A DNA stretch of 64,000 nt from Calycina herbarum (GCA_001414485.1 LLEY01000010.1:372001-436000), one strand, 5' to 3'; shown: positions 34,521 through 47,171, counted from the stretch's first letter. A program made the numbers and translations. Notes: generated by a model not told the origin, from the letters alone.

Positions 34521-35439
34521 CTCCATTTTGCAAATTTCAAGTAATGTAATATATTATATTTGCGAAATTGAACCAATCTTTTAGACACCCAGGAACAGCT
34601 CTACCTTTCGCATATTCAATACTATAGACTACAGTACTCCCACATCTTCTCATGCCTGCCTTACTTACTCTCTACCTTTCTACCTGCCTACCAGTATTTT
34701 TCAAAATCTTCATAACTACCCACCTATCTCTAAAAACGTCCTTCTCCCACCACAGCACCACAGCTATACAAATAAGGAAGTAAACTAGCTTCCTTCTTAT
34801 TCTAAATTAACAAATACATAACCTAATTTTGGGAAATACAATTTTACTAAACTTTAATACGATAAGTAAGAAAACTTATAATAATGAGCCTAAAAGATAC
34901 GTCGTAGTAGCTTATCACAATTTACTAAAATTCCTCAAACAAATTAAGAAAACACAAAAAGTCGAATATTATATTGTTGTGTTTCAAAATAAGAAACATC
35001 AACGCGCTTCAGCCTACCTCAACTCAAAAACTCTCTAGTTCCAAACTCACAACCTCATAAAACGCCCATCTTCCCTCACCTCAACAAATGTGCAAGAGAG
35101 TAAACCCCTCCTCTCCTCATGCGATTCCAACTAATAAACACCCAATCCACAACCCTCCTCTCCAGCACAAGTCCTAGATAGATCGGTCAAACATTCTTCA
35201 CCAAGTAACATGTACATACAATACCACCATTAAAACACCACTTCAATTCTCCCCACTCCCCACTCCACACTCCACACCTCATAAAGGATTTCCCACTATA
35301 AACGAAAAGCTTCCACTCCACCATCCCATCACGAATACAAAGAAAGGTAAAACCACCATCACGAATTCGCCCATCGAGAAAGTTATCTCGCCAGGAAGCT
35401 CTCGAGGAAGCGCTCAAAAACGTGATATTCATTGATATT

Positions 35440-35995
35440 AAGCTTCCTGGATGAGTTGGTAGCTTACCCGGTCGACTCTTCTTGACAACTGATCTATACC
35501 TTCTCGGTTTAGCCCCCGAAATAGGCTACTTAGCTTACTCGTTGGTTCGTAGCTCACCCGACTCTTGATAGCTCACCCGACTCTTAATAGCTTACCTGAC
35601 CATTGATAGCTTACCCAACCTTTAATACCTTACTCAACCCTTAACAGCTTACTCAAAAAAGTAATCATTACCTTACCTACTAATTAACAGCTTCCTCACG
35701 ACTATGTCTTTAGCCCCCAGAGCGCGGTCGAGCCTACTTGAAATGTGTAGCTTACTCGCCGGTTAGTCGCTTCCTCAACACTCGGTGGCTTACTCTACAC
35801 GGGGCTGGGCTGGCTTACTCGCGACTCTCTTTTTGGCCCTTAAACATAATATTCAGGTGAACTCGATGTTTGACAGCGTACTCGTTACTTGATTCTCTTT
35901 CTGGCTCCCAAAGTTCTGTCTGGCTTGCTCGATGGCTTACTTCGAACACCGGATGGTTTACTCAATAAATAATTGTTGCCAACTCGCTTTTTGGC
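35440..35995. repeat. 19-bp minisatellite in a larger GC/CT repeat field
   Basis: A core of successive 19-bp units, TAGCT(C/T)ACCCGACTCTTGA and variants, starts at 35550, 35569, 35588, 35607, 35626 and 35645. Outside the core, GCTTACTCG/GCTTACCCG words recur irregularly from 35460 to 35960. A second word, TTT-GGCCCCCAA or its variants, occurs about five times (near 35510, 35712, 35830, 35905 and 35990). No open reading frame explains the periodicity. Confidence 0.75.
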
Positions 35996-36149
35996 CCCCA
36001 ACCCACTTACCCCGCATTCAACATGTCACACAAGATCACATCACACACCCAATCAATAATCAATTAAAAAGAAAAACTTTTCAGAATTCGGTGGTATCAA
36101 AGTACTATCATTCATACTCCTCTAAAGGTATGACTTTATTAAACACGTG

Positions 36150-36169
36150 GTCCAGTCCAGTCCAGTCCA
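36150..36169. repeat. GTCCA pentanucleotide microsatellite
   Basis: Four exact GTCCA units, followed by degenerate TTCAG units to about 36180. Confidence 0.8.
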
Positions 36170-36867
36170 TTTCAGTTCAGGTACTCAGAGTAAGTTGTCT
36201 CCTTCCATTCCATTCCAAACACCATGTACGCCTTTTTTGCCTTGATTGGCTTCATTCTTCTTTCCTCAGCACAGTATGAGAGGAAAGTAGAGAAGCACAT
36301 AGAGAGAAAGAAAAAAGAGAAAACAAGTAGGGAAAAATCGACAGCCATTACAATCCAGTTCAGTGCTAGGGAGAAGAAGAAAAAGAGGAAGACGAGAAGA
36401 GCAAGAACAAGAAAACATTACACCCGCCCCCTAATTTTTAATGAATCGCGCCTGCAAAGTTTCCCCGCAGCTCAGAGGAATTAAGTGAGCCGCACATGAG
36501 AAGTCTTTCCGGAGGTTATTGTGTTCGTGGGTCTCGTCATGTCGTGGGGCATCGTTACGCTAGAAGCAGAGGTTATTGGAGAAGTTTTGTGGGTTGTCTG
36601 GGTCGAAGAATTGGTATGACCATGTTGTGGAAAAGGTGAAAAAAATGTATGGGAGCCATCTACGCCATAAAAGATGCAATGTCAATGGCAGAATGGCAAC
36701 CGCAATGTATTGTGGTTTTTGGTTGAGAATGTAAAAAACAGGATCCAGATGTGTGCGGTAGGAAAATACCATATCAGTAATTGATGTATTAATCACCGTA
36801 GCTGGTCCAATAATATACAGAGAATCGAAGTCGTATTTTTCGGGTGGAACAGCGGCAGATTGACCTA

Positions 36868-38974
36868 CTAGCCCTTGACGCGAACCATTTTGGGGAATGA
36901 ATCTCGGGTCTCGAATGGCATATGCTGAGCGACATCTTCGAGGGATGGGTTTGAGGATGGGAGGGATGGACGACAGATTGGAAATTGCATAGGTGGGAGG
37001 ACGAAGCCATCGTGCAACTCGGTTCGGACGTAGAGGGACGCACGCTTGTATCGACGATCGGAGTATTTGTCAAAGACAGCAGCATGGTGGGTTTGAGGAG
37101 TTTGGCAACACTCCATCATCATGGCAACCAAAGGTCGAAGTTGAGTCCAGGTATATCCGGAGTAGTAAACATGTGCCGGTGTCTGCATAACGTCAGTGTT
37201 TGAAACTTGATAGGTGATACTTAAAAAACATACCCAGTCACCCTCGCCCTTCTTCAAGATTTGACGGGCAAAGCAATGCGCACCAGCGGCAATGTAACTA
37301 GGAGGACATCCCACGAAGCGCTCATCCATGATGGTAACTTCTAGGAAGTATTTCGCCAATGTTCGGGTTTCCAAGTCGTAGTCATCCGCCTTGCTGATTC
37401 GTCGAAGAAAGCTCATTGGTCCAGGCCATCCAAGTTCAAATTGAAGCATGCTCAACATAAATCTCTCTGCCTTGAGAATCTCATCCACAGTATATCCGCC
37501 ATCGACCATGTACACAATCTCGCTGACAGATGGGCAGTTGATTTCCTCGTACTTGGCGGCAACAAAAATGGCTGTGGCACCAACCAATTGAAGTTTGCCC
37601 AGAGAGACAATTTTGCAGGACAAAAAGCGATCAATGTAGTTGACTGTGAGGAACAAAGTCTCTGGGAGTAAAGAGAATCTGTGGTGAACCTGAATCAACC
37701 AATCCATCAGAACTGAGCGCATTGACCATTGGATCTCAGCCTGGTTGTCCATGTAGTGTGCGTTGGGAAGCATCTTGATCTGACATGATATGTTAGCAAT
37801 GGCTTTTGGGTAGTCAAAAATAAAAGAGTGAATAAGGAGAAAAATGCCGAGGGACCGGAACAATTCCGAATTTTTTCCCAAAAAAAAACCAGAACAAGGG
37901 CAACAAAAAATCTGCCAGCCACCCCGATAAGGGGCAGGTGAATCGTTGAAGGAATTTTCATGTACTAACCTCAAGTTCACGCATGTAAGCAAAAATCTCA
38001 TCACCATACTCTGCAACCATGCTAGTATCCCAAGCCTCGTCCTCGATATCGTCCTGGGTTCGGGTGCTCTCGACAAGAATGGCAGCATCTTGAATCTCCT
38101 TTTTGGTCTTGTTGGTAACTTTTGGGAAGAGAACAGTGGTAGCACCTCCAGTGGTATTGTCTCCACGAGATCTGTAGGAATGTGCAGTTGTGTAACCTTG
38201 CTCGTCGTAGATTTCCTCCTCATCATCCTCCCAGTACTCTTCCGGTTCAGCAATAGGACCAGAGCTTTGTCGCTTGACGTGATCATTCGCAGAGTGGGGG
38301 GCTTGTTGAATTCTGGCCTTCTCCTCCTCCAATTCAGCCATTGTCAAGTAGTTTTCGTAAGCTTCATCCGAGGTGATTCCCTGCTCCTCATGAGCATCTT
38401 CGTAGATTGGATCACTAGGAAGAATTGGGGCCAAGGCATTGGAGCCATTTTCCAAGTATCTGCTCTGTGTTCGTCGAAGGACAGGCTGTTCTGGCTTCAA
38501 TTGAGGTTGGCTCTTGTGTTGTCGAGGTTCGAGGATTTGATGGACAGGCGCCGGTGCTACCAATTCCTCCTTCACAACTCGAACGGCAGCGGGAGGTGCA
38601 ATTGGAGCATGCAAAAGGACATCTTGAACATTGTCTTTGTAGATCTTTCTGCCTTTCTTGGACAGGGTACGCTTTGGGGCTGGCATATGTAGTTGGGAAT
38701 CTCCGTGGGGGGCTTTCGTTGCGACAGGAATCGAGAGTGGGACTGAGGTGGTAGGAAGAAGACCTTTGACGGGGGCAGCATTCAATGGTCTTTGGGCAGG
38801 GCGAAGAAGGGCAGCCGGCTTGTCGGGGTGGGCGAGGGGCTTGACCAAATCTGACTTATTCGATCTGCCGTGAATGATGGAGTCATCGTGGATGATCAAT
38901 GTCTTCGCCGTGTTGCTAACATCCCCAAAGGCGGTTCGTTTGGCAGCTGCCTTCAGACCTCCTGGTGGCCCCAT
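36868..38974 (-). CDS. G2/mitotic B-type cyclin, 621 aa
   Basis: Three exons: 38974-37970, 37779-37234 and 37182-36868. Intron 1 is 190 bp (GTTAGT donor, TCAG acceptor); intron 2 is 51 bp, phase 0 and stop-free (GTATGT to TGCAG). The cyclin box begins near residue 340 with 'QWSMRSVLMDWLIQVHHRF', then 'ETLFLTVNYIDRFLS' and 'LQLVGATAIFVAAKYEEI', diagnostic of B-type cyclins that activate Cdk1 at mitosis. Near the N-terminus 'RTAFGDVSN' (residues 13-21) matches a destruction box for APC/C-driven degradation. Residues 22-300 are a disordered, Pro- and Glu-rich region, and the C-terminal cyclin fold ends with a 60-residue extension. It probably corresponds to the NimE/Cdc13-type cyclin. The protein acts in the nucleus with Cdk1. 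The length is large but normal for filamentous fungi. Confidence 0.95.
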
Positions 38975-39450
38975 GTTGTTGAGTGTGCCGGTGGACTTGT
39001 GTCGTTGGTGGAGGGTCTGCTTGGTGGATGGAGCGGTATTCTCATCGCCGGGGAGACGGACAGGTCGGAATCGTTGGGGCTGACAGATGAAATGTTAGTT
39101 TCGAGCTTGTGGATAAAGATGTCTCGAAGAAATGGAGGTTGCCTGGGGAGCCGCCGTGGAATGTGCGGGAGCCCACTCGACCAAATATGTCAATGGCAGA
39201 GGGCCGTGGTGAACAATAACAAGGAGATTGGGGGGGGGGACGTACTCTCGCGTCCATTGTCGGAGGTGAGGGAATAGACAATGCTGGGAATTACAATAGC
39301 TAATTGCCAAAAGAGGACATGCAACTAGTATTACTCGGACGCTGGAGGGGTGGGGTGTGCAAATGTTGGGTGGTGTCGAGGGCTGCAAGAAGTCGCGTTC
39401 CCAAAAAGCTAAAAGGGGAGGAGGACGGCGGAACGAGATATATCGAGGAA

Positions 39451-39483
39451 GACTGAAGACTGAAGACTGAAGACTGAAGACTG
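39451..39483. repeat. GACTGAA 7-bp microsatellite
   Basis: About 4.7 exact copies of GACTGAA, about 480 bp upstream of the cyclin start codon. Confidence 0.85.
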
Positions 39484-39570
39484 CGTGGTAGTAAAGCTGC
39501 GATGTACAAAGGCGAAGTACGAGTACGAGTACTGCAGGAGAAGATGAATTACTGCAGTTCCATGAAGAAG

Positions 39571-39624
39571 GTGGATGATGTGGTGGTGGTGGTGGTGGGT
39601 GATGGGTGATGGGTGATGGGTGAA
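39571..39624. repeat. GGT and GGGTGAT microsatellites
   Basis: A run of GGT triplets passes into about four copies of GGGTGAT. It produces His-rich reading frames on the opposite strand that are artefacts. Confidence 0.8.
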
Positions 39625-42600
39625 GGCGAGAGGATGATGCGATGAAGAGATTGGGAGGAAGGATGCAATTAAGGCCGTTGGTAGGTATTTTGACAGGGCA
39701 ACCTCGAACCTCAACTTTGTTTAGTGCACGGCCATGTAAACACGAGAGATCGCGTGGAGAGCCGCTAGTCCTGTGCCAAGCTGCACGACAGGGGTGTCGC
39801 GGAAATGCGCCGTTGCGAGGCAGCAACGACACTCGGAGAAATCAGTCATCACGTCTCATCAAGAGGAGAGATAATCACAGATTTATTATATTTCTCCATA
39901 CGTTGCGCAAAACTCGATTTTTGCTACTTCCACCTGTTGGTATAATGTTCTTTGTCTATAATATCCACTAATTTTCTATATCCATTCTCCAATTATTCTC
40001 TAATTCCTTTGTTTGGTCATTGTTGACTTTCTCTTCTTCCCACCCCTGCAAAACACGCTCCTCGACGCGAGGTCAGCTGATCGCCCCTTCTCAACTACAA
40101 CCTCCTCGAGATTCTTCCCAAAAGTATTCAGGAAGCGTCGCATCGCTCTTCTTTTCCTTTCTATGTGTTGCGCTGGTCGTTGCGATTCACGCTCCGCGGT
40201 TCTGGGTTGTTTGCGACAAACGATTGGAATCTTAGCCGCTCGGCAGGCTTTCTCAACTCTTTCCTTCCAGGTCAGCGCAAGCCCGGCGTGCCAGTGCCAG
40301 TGCCAGTGCCACGATTTGACTGGAGCTGGTGCGATTTGCCCGATGCCATCATCCCCACCACACACAAACCCAAACGTATGGGTATTCCATTTCCATTTCT
40401 GGGATGAGAAGGACCTTCTTCTGCCATTGGCTGTCAAGTGAATACAAACTCTCTTTCTTTCTTCCCCTTCGGTGCAGGAGCACCTCCTCCTGGGTATGGG
40501 GACTCTCGTACACCACCATCCCGATTAGCCAGCCGCCGCGCTCAGGATCGATCCGAGGCGAATATCGACGTCCCGGTACGGTTTGAGCGCATGGCGCAGA
40601 CACAACAGACACAACAGACACATGCTCTTCTCTTCCCTCCTGTTCCCCTCTCCTGGATTCATGGCAAGGCCTTGTCTCCTCCCTGATCAGCACGCCATCA
40701 ACACCGAAGAGCATGACCGCGCCTTTGTTGACAGTCATTGACTGGTTCCTGCTGGATGGAGGGGATAGAGCGGATATCTTCAAGGTCCCGGCCAAGGGCT
40801 GTTGTTCGGCCTCGATATCTCGACCACAGCCCATTGGGTCGTCGTCATCCAGCTTCTCAAACCTGCGCCGGACCTGAGTAAGAGGAATCCCGACCCTGCA
40901 ATGTCAGTCAAGGACCTCAATTGCGCTTCTTCTATCCATCATAGACTTCTTGCGCGCGCAAGAGTATCAGAGGGAAAAGGAACAGTTTCCTGCCCCGAAT
41001 CGCAAAGCGCTCTTTGCGCTGGTCGACCAAGCTTCCCTGCTTGAGTAGTGGCACACGACAAACAGAATCGCATCCTGATGCCGACTAAAGCTGCACTTCT
41101 GCAGTGTGATGATCCATCCAGTCATCGCAGCACGAATGGTAGACGTGACTGCAACCAAATCCGCATACAGAAAAAAGACACGCATCCCGGCTTGGGGGGA
41201 AGTTGTTTATCTCGTTAGATTTCGATTCGTCCTAGTGGACCATTTGCATTTACATTTCCACTTTCATGCTTCTATCTGCAATGGTGCGAGTACAAGTACC
41301 TGGTGGGCTTCAACCAACGAGATTGTCCATTTTGTCAAATCCTTCCACACAATCGACTCTCGTGGAATTCTGTTTAATATATCCAAGCAAACTATATTCC
41401 AGTTTCGAATCAAAAACATCTGCTGGAACTTCCCTCTCTAGCGACCGTGATTCTTCCAGCATGAAGTATTGCGACTTTGAAACTCTGCGCCAGCGCATAC
41501 CAACATCCTTGGGCAAAATCCCCAATATCAGCAGCATCCCACCACCACCAGAAAGCAAGCAAGCAACAATGCTAAAGTTAGGCCCCGTCGCGGTGACCTG
41601 GCCCCGACTACTGCGGCGTGCTGAAAGTTCTGTCGAATACAATGTGAGTTCCAGGATGCAAACAGTCAATCTTTTCACAGGAGGCCCAACTGTCAAACCA
41701 ATTGCTTTGCACTGGTCTGAAGGGTAACACCCATGACCATCCTCCCCCACATCCTTGCCTCAGACGTTGGCGCATCCATCATTGGCTGGTCCAGACCTAA
41801 TCAAGCACTTGGCCACTGCGTCTGGAGGAGCTGTTCGTTGTCTCAACTCCAGCGGGAAAGAGGCACTTTTTGGTTAGATGGTTTCCTTCCAGTCGCATCC
41901 GCTCGGTGGCTGCGAAGCTACGTGCAGCATATCAATCTCCAAAACGAGTGTTGAGTGGTGGATTGGTGGTGTGTTTCTTGCTGCCAGATCCGGAGATGCA
42001 TTTGGAGGAAACACCAGACAGGCGCCCCTCCGAAAACGGGCTGAGCGGGAAAGACTCGATGGGGGAGAACCATGAGGCTTCCTGGCTCAAGCGCTTTGCA
42101 ATTCTGGGGTGGAATTCATAATTCGTATTCATGAGAACTTTCGCACTGGCAAATCCTACCCTCTGTGTACCAGCGAGTCTCCCAACAGGCAAGATACAGT
42201 GGCGATAGCGATGAGCGGGCAGCGGCATGGAGGCATGCGGGAAACTGTCCGAGGACTGGCACAGTTACCACGATGGCGGAAAGAAAGTGAGAGACGTAGA
42301 ATTAGTTTAAACCGAGGAATGTTTTATGATTAGCTGGAAATTGAGACAATTGAAATTCGGGGTTGCGAGCAAATATGTGGTTAAGCAGAATTATGTCCAA
42401 ATGCTGCATAAATCATGAAATCTGATCAAGGCCACCTGCCGGACCTCTCGTACTCCTCTCCTCCCATCACACACCCAACCCTCTCCACGACCAACACGAC
42501 AACCAGGAGAACGCCAAACCAGTCGAATTACATCCGCCGGTCGTTTGCTGATCTCTTTGAGCCTTCGTCTTCTTGAATATCCCCAAGTATTCTCTTGATC

Positions 42601-43205
42601 CCACCACTCCCCGTCGCAGCATATCCTGAACCGCCAATTCCTCCGGACGACGACTTCAAATGCCTCGATAGACTTCACAACGGCATCATTTTCGACCACT
42701 GGTAAGTTGCTTTCATTCCTCCATCTTATGCGATCAAGCAAAGAGATCAATCTTCTTCCTATCTTGCCTGTGGTCCTGACCGCAATCCTCCTGTCCTGCG
42801 ATGGGATGGAAGCGCCCATTTCACCGTGGACGGGAGACAATGTCATCGTACACTCTCCTGCTTCATCAGATCACTTCCGAATCCCATCGTCAACTCTATT
42901 ACGACCAATGCTAACACCCATTACTACCCAGACCGAAAGACAACCCGACACTCGTTCAGTCCTCCACCATCCGCCAGCTTGCGACATCCTCTCCTCCGCC
43001 CAGAGTCACCACCACCACCCCATCTTTCACCACCACACACTCTTTGATTGAAAGCTTCTTTAATCCTTCCGAAGGCCTTCCTCTCTTGTTCGAAGATACA
43101 ATTCGAATATCTTCTGGGCGCGGCTTTGGCAAACGCACAAAACCAAAGTTCACGCCTCCTGCTTCCCCTCTCGCGCACACTCATTCGTACCCGACCCGGA
43201 ACACA

Positions 43206-45304
43206 ATGGCTGGAACGGATATGCGCACTGGGGCCCAGAGAATGGCTACACCGCCAGCATCTTTTGCTGGTTGCCAGTCAAATTCTACAACACCACACAA
43301 TTCAAATATGTCTCCTTTTGGTGGGAGCCCGACTCCAAAGAGTGTCGCATTCGAACTCCTCTTTCCCGAGTCGCCCCAGTATCGTGCGCGCCTACCTATG
43401 CGAGTACAGATCTTCCCCCATGACACTACCGATTCCATCGTGACCACTGTCAAGAACTTTTATGGTCTCTATGCCGGTCCTGGTGGTGCCAAAGGGGTGA
43501 GTTTCGAGGATGAGCAGGGAAACACTCTCATCGCTCGTTACGAAAATCTCCGAAACAACATGGTCGTGTACGTTCGGGTCATCGAGGAACCAGCACAAGC
43601 ACCAGGTGCATTTGGTCCTTCGCAATACCAGTCGGGGTCACCAGCAGCCCAAGCAGCATACTACCCTAGCGATGGTCACCAAATGCCTCCTCCACAGCCA
43701 GCCCAGGCTCTCAATTACGGGCAACCACTCTCTCGGCCGGCTTCGAGAACATCGCGCAAACGCAGCATGTCTCCAAACAGCCGTGGTCGCCGCAGCGAGT
43801 CTGCGAGTACCAATCCACCAGTGGTGAAGAAGAATCGCTCTCGTACTGGCTTCAAGAGCCGCGGGTCAAGCACAAATGGTGGTTTTCCCGATGTTCACAG
43901 CGATGGCTTGACTGGGTACAGCAGTGGAGATGGTGCTCCTGGATCTGTTTCCAGCAGAACCAAGAGCGAGCATATTGGAAACACCGAGATTAGTTTGGAC
44001 AATATTGTTGAAGGTGGTCGTCGCAAGAGAGCCAAGTTTGAGAGTTCAGTAAGTGGCAACATTTCAGCAATCACGCGAGAGGGAAATGCTAACAGATACC
44101 ATAGGAACTACCTCTATTTGCCCCCCCACAAATGCCGGCTGCGACTTCGAACTCTTCTGTTTCTCCTGCCCGTCGCATGGAGCATCAGCGTGCCTCCCTC
44201 CCTTTCACACATCCTTCCCAACACCCATTTTCGAACCCACAAGCCCTGCAATCACCTCAGAGTTACAGCAATGGATTCGGACAGCCTGGAATGTATTCTA
44301 CACCAGCTGCTCAGAATCGTCGTACTCGTGGAGCAGGATACCCCAACAGACAATCCATTGGTACCACACCAGGGAACAGTTCTGGCATCCTTCCTACTCC
44401 AGAGCCAACGGTGGGGAGCTGCATGTCGGAAGAGGATAAAGATGTTGCGCTGCAATTGATGAGACTCGGTGAAATGTCAAACATCTCCCATGGTCGTACA
44501 TCGGCTTCCACACTTGATGATACCTTTAGTGGCAGAGCTGATGCCGCTTCGTCAACGGGCGCTACTAGTGAAGAAGAGAGCGAGAGTGAGCCTGAGCTAC
44601 CACCAGCACGTCGCCAAAAGCGTGAGGCTAGTCCTATCCTACCACCAGGTGCCATCAAGAAATTCCGCCCACATCTTGATGATATCTTGCCAAGTCAAGA
44701 CAGCACTGAGCCCAGTGGAGATGAGGCGGATTATGAATTCAATCCTGCCAATAACGATGAAGGCCTGGATGAGGTTTCAAAGCCTAACATGCCCAAGTCG
44801 AAGAGCATGCCAGCTATCATGGGCAAACCACGCACTAGTGCTTCTGGTGCCCAGGTCAACAAGTCCGTCAAATCCAAGGCTCCACGACCCAGCCAAACTG
44901 TCAAGTCCAAGAAATCAAGCAGTGTTTCTGGCAGTGCTAAGCCAATTTCCCCAACCTCTTTGCCCCCTCAATCTCGCAAGACCTCGAATGCTTCGGCGCT
45001 CAACTTCCAACACCAACTTGGTGATGATGAAGAGGACCTTTCATCCAAACCTCGTTGCCAACGTTGCCGAAAGAGCAAAAAGGGTTGTGATCGCCAACGT
45101 CCATGCCAGAGATGCAAGGATGCTGGACTTAGCGCTGATCAATGTGTGAGCGAAGATGAGGGTAACGGTCGCAAAGGACGTTATGGACGACACATGGGCG
45201 TTCCAGTCAAAAAGGATGATATGACTGTCGAAACTCCTATCCTACCAGCTATCATGGCAGGTGGACAAGGAAGCCCAGACAAGAGCAAGAAGAGAAAGCG
45301 ATGA
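43206..45304 (+). CDS. Zn2Cys6 protein with C-terminal cluster, 680 aa
   Basis: Exon 1 is 43206-44048 and exon 2 is 44105-45304, with a 56-bp phase-0 intron (GTAAGT, GCTAAC, CATAG). ATG 43206 has an ACACAATGG context. Residues 45-125 form a compact conserved-looking segment (VAFELLFPESPQYRARLPMR...VTTVKNFYGLY...ARYENLRNNMVVYVRVIE) with alternating strands, perhaps a beta-grasp/PB1-like fold. Residues 130-590 are disordered, Ser/Pro-rich, with basic patches (SRKRSMSPNSRGRR). Near 598-628 a binuclear zinc cluster reads C-x2-C-x6-C-x5-C-x2-C-x8-C (RCQRCRKSKKGC...CQRC), followed by a Lys-rich tail with nuclear localisation character (KSKKRKR end). A Gal4-type DNA-binding domain at the C-terminus is unusual. 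It is probably a nuclear DNA-binding regulator; target genes are unknown and I assign no name. Confidence 0.9.
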
Positions 45305-46655
45305 ACCAGTTCTCACCTTCCCTTGGCTCACTCGGAAATCTGATCATCAAAGCAACAATTTCTTTGTGTATCAACGATTTGTCTTTTACGTTACGCTTAT
45401 ACATTTCCATCGCCTCTCGGTCTTCGTTCTCCTCAATCAAAAAAGCGATTCGTTCTTCGTCAACTTCTCTACATTGGCCATCCCTCACATATTCGACCTC
45501 TCTCAGTGCTACGGCGTTTGGGAAATCTTCATTGTTTTTTTTTTCGCGAATCATAAGTGCAAGGCGTCGAATGAATTTTCTGTGTACCTTTTCTCGTCCT
45601 TCCGCGGGTATTTTCCTTGTTGTAATTGGTTCTACGGCAGCGACACAAACTTGACCCTACTTGGTATATTCAGACAGACCTGTTGTTGTTGTTGAAAGCA
45701 TGCATGCATGAGCGGGAAGACTTGCGGAAACAAACTACTACGCTCCTTTTTTTTATTATTGATGACGATGATGGATGATTACACTAGACGATTTTTCTTT
45801 CTTTCTCTCTCTTTGGTTTTTCTGCCTTGGTCTCTCGATGTTTGTTTGTTTCGACTGGTATCTCTGGACTGCTTCTTTTCGTTTTTCTTTTTTGTTCTTG
45901 TCGCGGATCGTACTGCTGCTTTTAATCTAACTTTTTGTGTTTTTCCATTTTCGAGGTTGTGTTCTCGGTTCTGGTGGTGGATATGGAACGGTGGTGTCAC
46001 CAAATCACGGATTCTAGTCTGTGCTGCTACTTGGTAGATAGAAATCTTCTAGTCGGTGGTGTGGGTAGTTGTTGAGAGAAGGTGAAATCTGGAAATGGGT
46101 GCACAAACTTTTACTTGATAAAAACTGGGATGGATTGGGGGGGACCTTTGGGAAATTTGGGATCTGGGGGGGGAATGAATGGGTGGATCGGACGGGGAAT
46201 GTTGGGATGGGAAATACAAACTTTGAAACTTTTCTTGAACTGCAATTGAAATGGAAAGGGGAATTACTGGACTGTATGGAAGTGAAGTGGGACTGGTGTC
46301 TCACATTTCGGGATAACTTGATACTCTGATTTGAGAATATACAATTTTTTTACACTGATTTGCTTGGTTTTGAGGTGCGATTTTTGAGATTTGAATGTGA
46401 ATACCTGGTGGGCGAGAGAGGGGTAGAAGTCTGCGCCACACCCTTTTCGAACGAGAACGAGTTTCTATGAGCGCTTTGGCCTCGAGGTCTTTTTCCTTTC
46501 GCACTTATCGTATGGCACGCGTTATACGAGGGTGAAACGAAACGAGACTTTCTATACGCACCTACGCAGTATATCCTATGAACTTCTAGCTCTTATAGAG
46601 TCTACAGAGCTAAGTTTGAGTCAAAATCAACATTGTAATACCTCTTTCTCTCGAT
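45305..46655. other. Intergenic, 3' side of the zinc-cluster gene
   Basis: No supported gene. The sequence is rich in T and CTTT tracts on the plus strand, then in G-rich words (TGGGGGGGACC, GGGGGGGAATG) near 46135-46180. Open frames at 45261-45695, 45708-46037 and 46014-46304 are low-complexity Phe/Ser or Pro/Ser and overlap on both strands. The composition turns sharply AT-rich near 46660. Confidence 0.45.
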
Positions 46656-46659
46656 TGTT

Positions 46660-47169
46660 AGAGTTTTTACCTACCTCGACTCTTACGAAGAAGCGATATA
46701 GATATTAATATATATATAGTAATATACTAGATATTAACGAAAAAGACCTATATAGCTTATTTACTTAATAGTAGTATCTACGGACTACTAAGTACTACTA
46801 GATTACTCGAGAAAGCTTTAAAGTCGATACTATATACTTACTAATACTAGAGAACTTCTACTCTAGATATACTATAGAATTATATATAACTTTAAGAAAG
46901 TAAGAGCTATATACTAACCTAAGATTAGAGGTAATATCTACGGTAGTTATTCTATATAGTTAATATATACTATATTTAAGTTAAGAGAATTACTAGAAGA
47001 GGTAAAGAACTTTTAATAATAGTAATAGAATAATTAGAAGAGGCCTAGGTAGTATAAATAGAAGTATAAACGTAGAAGAGTCTTTATAACTAGAGAACTA
47101 GTCTCTACTATAAAGAGAAGAAGAATAGAATTAGAAGGCTTAGATTTAGAATATATTAGAGAATAGTTT
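46660..47169. other. RIP-mutated DNA flanking element B
   Basis: TA-rich with no open frame. The plus strand preserves charged-residue traces (RRSKEEE-like) interrupted by stops, so this is probably the remains of another repeat into which element B inserted. I could not identify it. The same unidentified DNA appears to continue after element B at 49231-49553. Confidence 0.5.
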
Positions 47170-47171
47170 TA

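Larger units (their letters stand above)
33450..36867. other. 3.4-kb gene-free region with minisatellites
   Basis: No gene is supported. The open frame at 36224-36484 (86 aa, hydrophobic start, then Lys/Arg-rich) has an ATG but no other coding support. The region holds the CTATTT-AGGTAACCT repeats (34348-34520), the 19-bp minisatellite and related words (35440-35995) and a GTCCA microsatellite (36150-36169). The last 300 bases are the probable 3' UTR of the minus-strand cyclin gene. Confidence 0.5.
38975..43205. other. 4.2-kb region without a supported gene
   Basis: Open frames on both strands (for example 39095-39832, 40000-40441, 40349-40834, 41266-41750, 41932-42228 and 42391-42846) overlap each other, are rich in Ser/Pro/Arg and have no domain or conserved splice pattern, so I call none. 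It contains two 7-bp microsatellites (39451-39483 and 39571-39624). Both flanks are pyrimidine-rich on the sense strand, as expected for the long leaders of the cyclin (minus) and Zn2Cys6 (plus) genes. A non-coding or poorly conserved transcript cannot be excluded. Confidence 0.5.

Noticed and set aside
36224..36484. Possible small secreted protein, hydrophobic start then Lys/Arg-rich
   Set aside because: It has an ATG and a signal-like stretch, but the rest is A-rich low complexity and there is no support from context; the chance of a random frame is too high.
39095..39832. 245-aa His/Pro-rich frame
   Set aside because: Produced by the GGT/GGGTGAT and GACTGAA microsatellites on the other strand.
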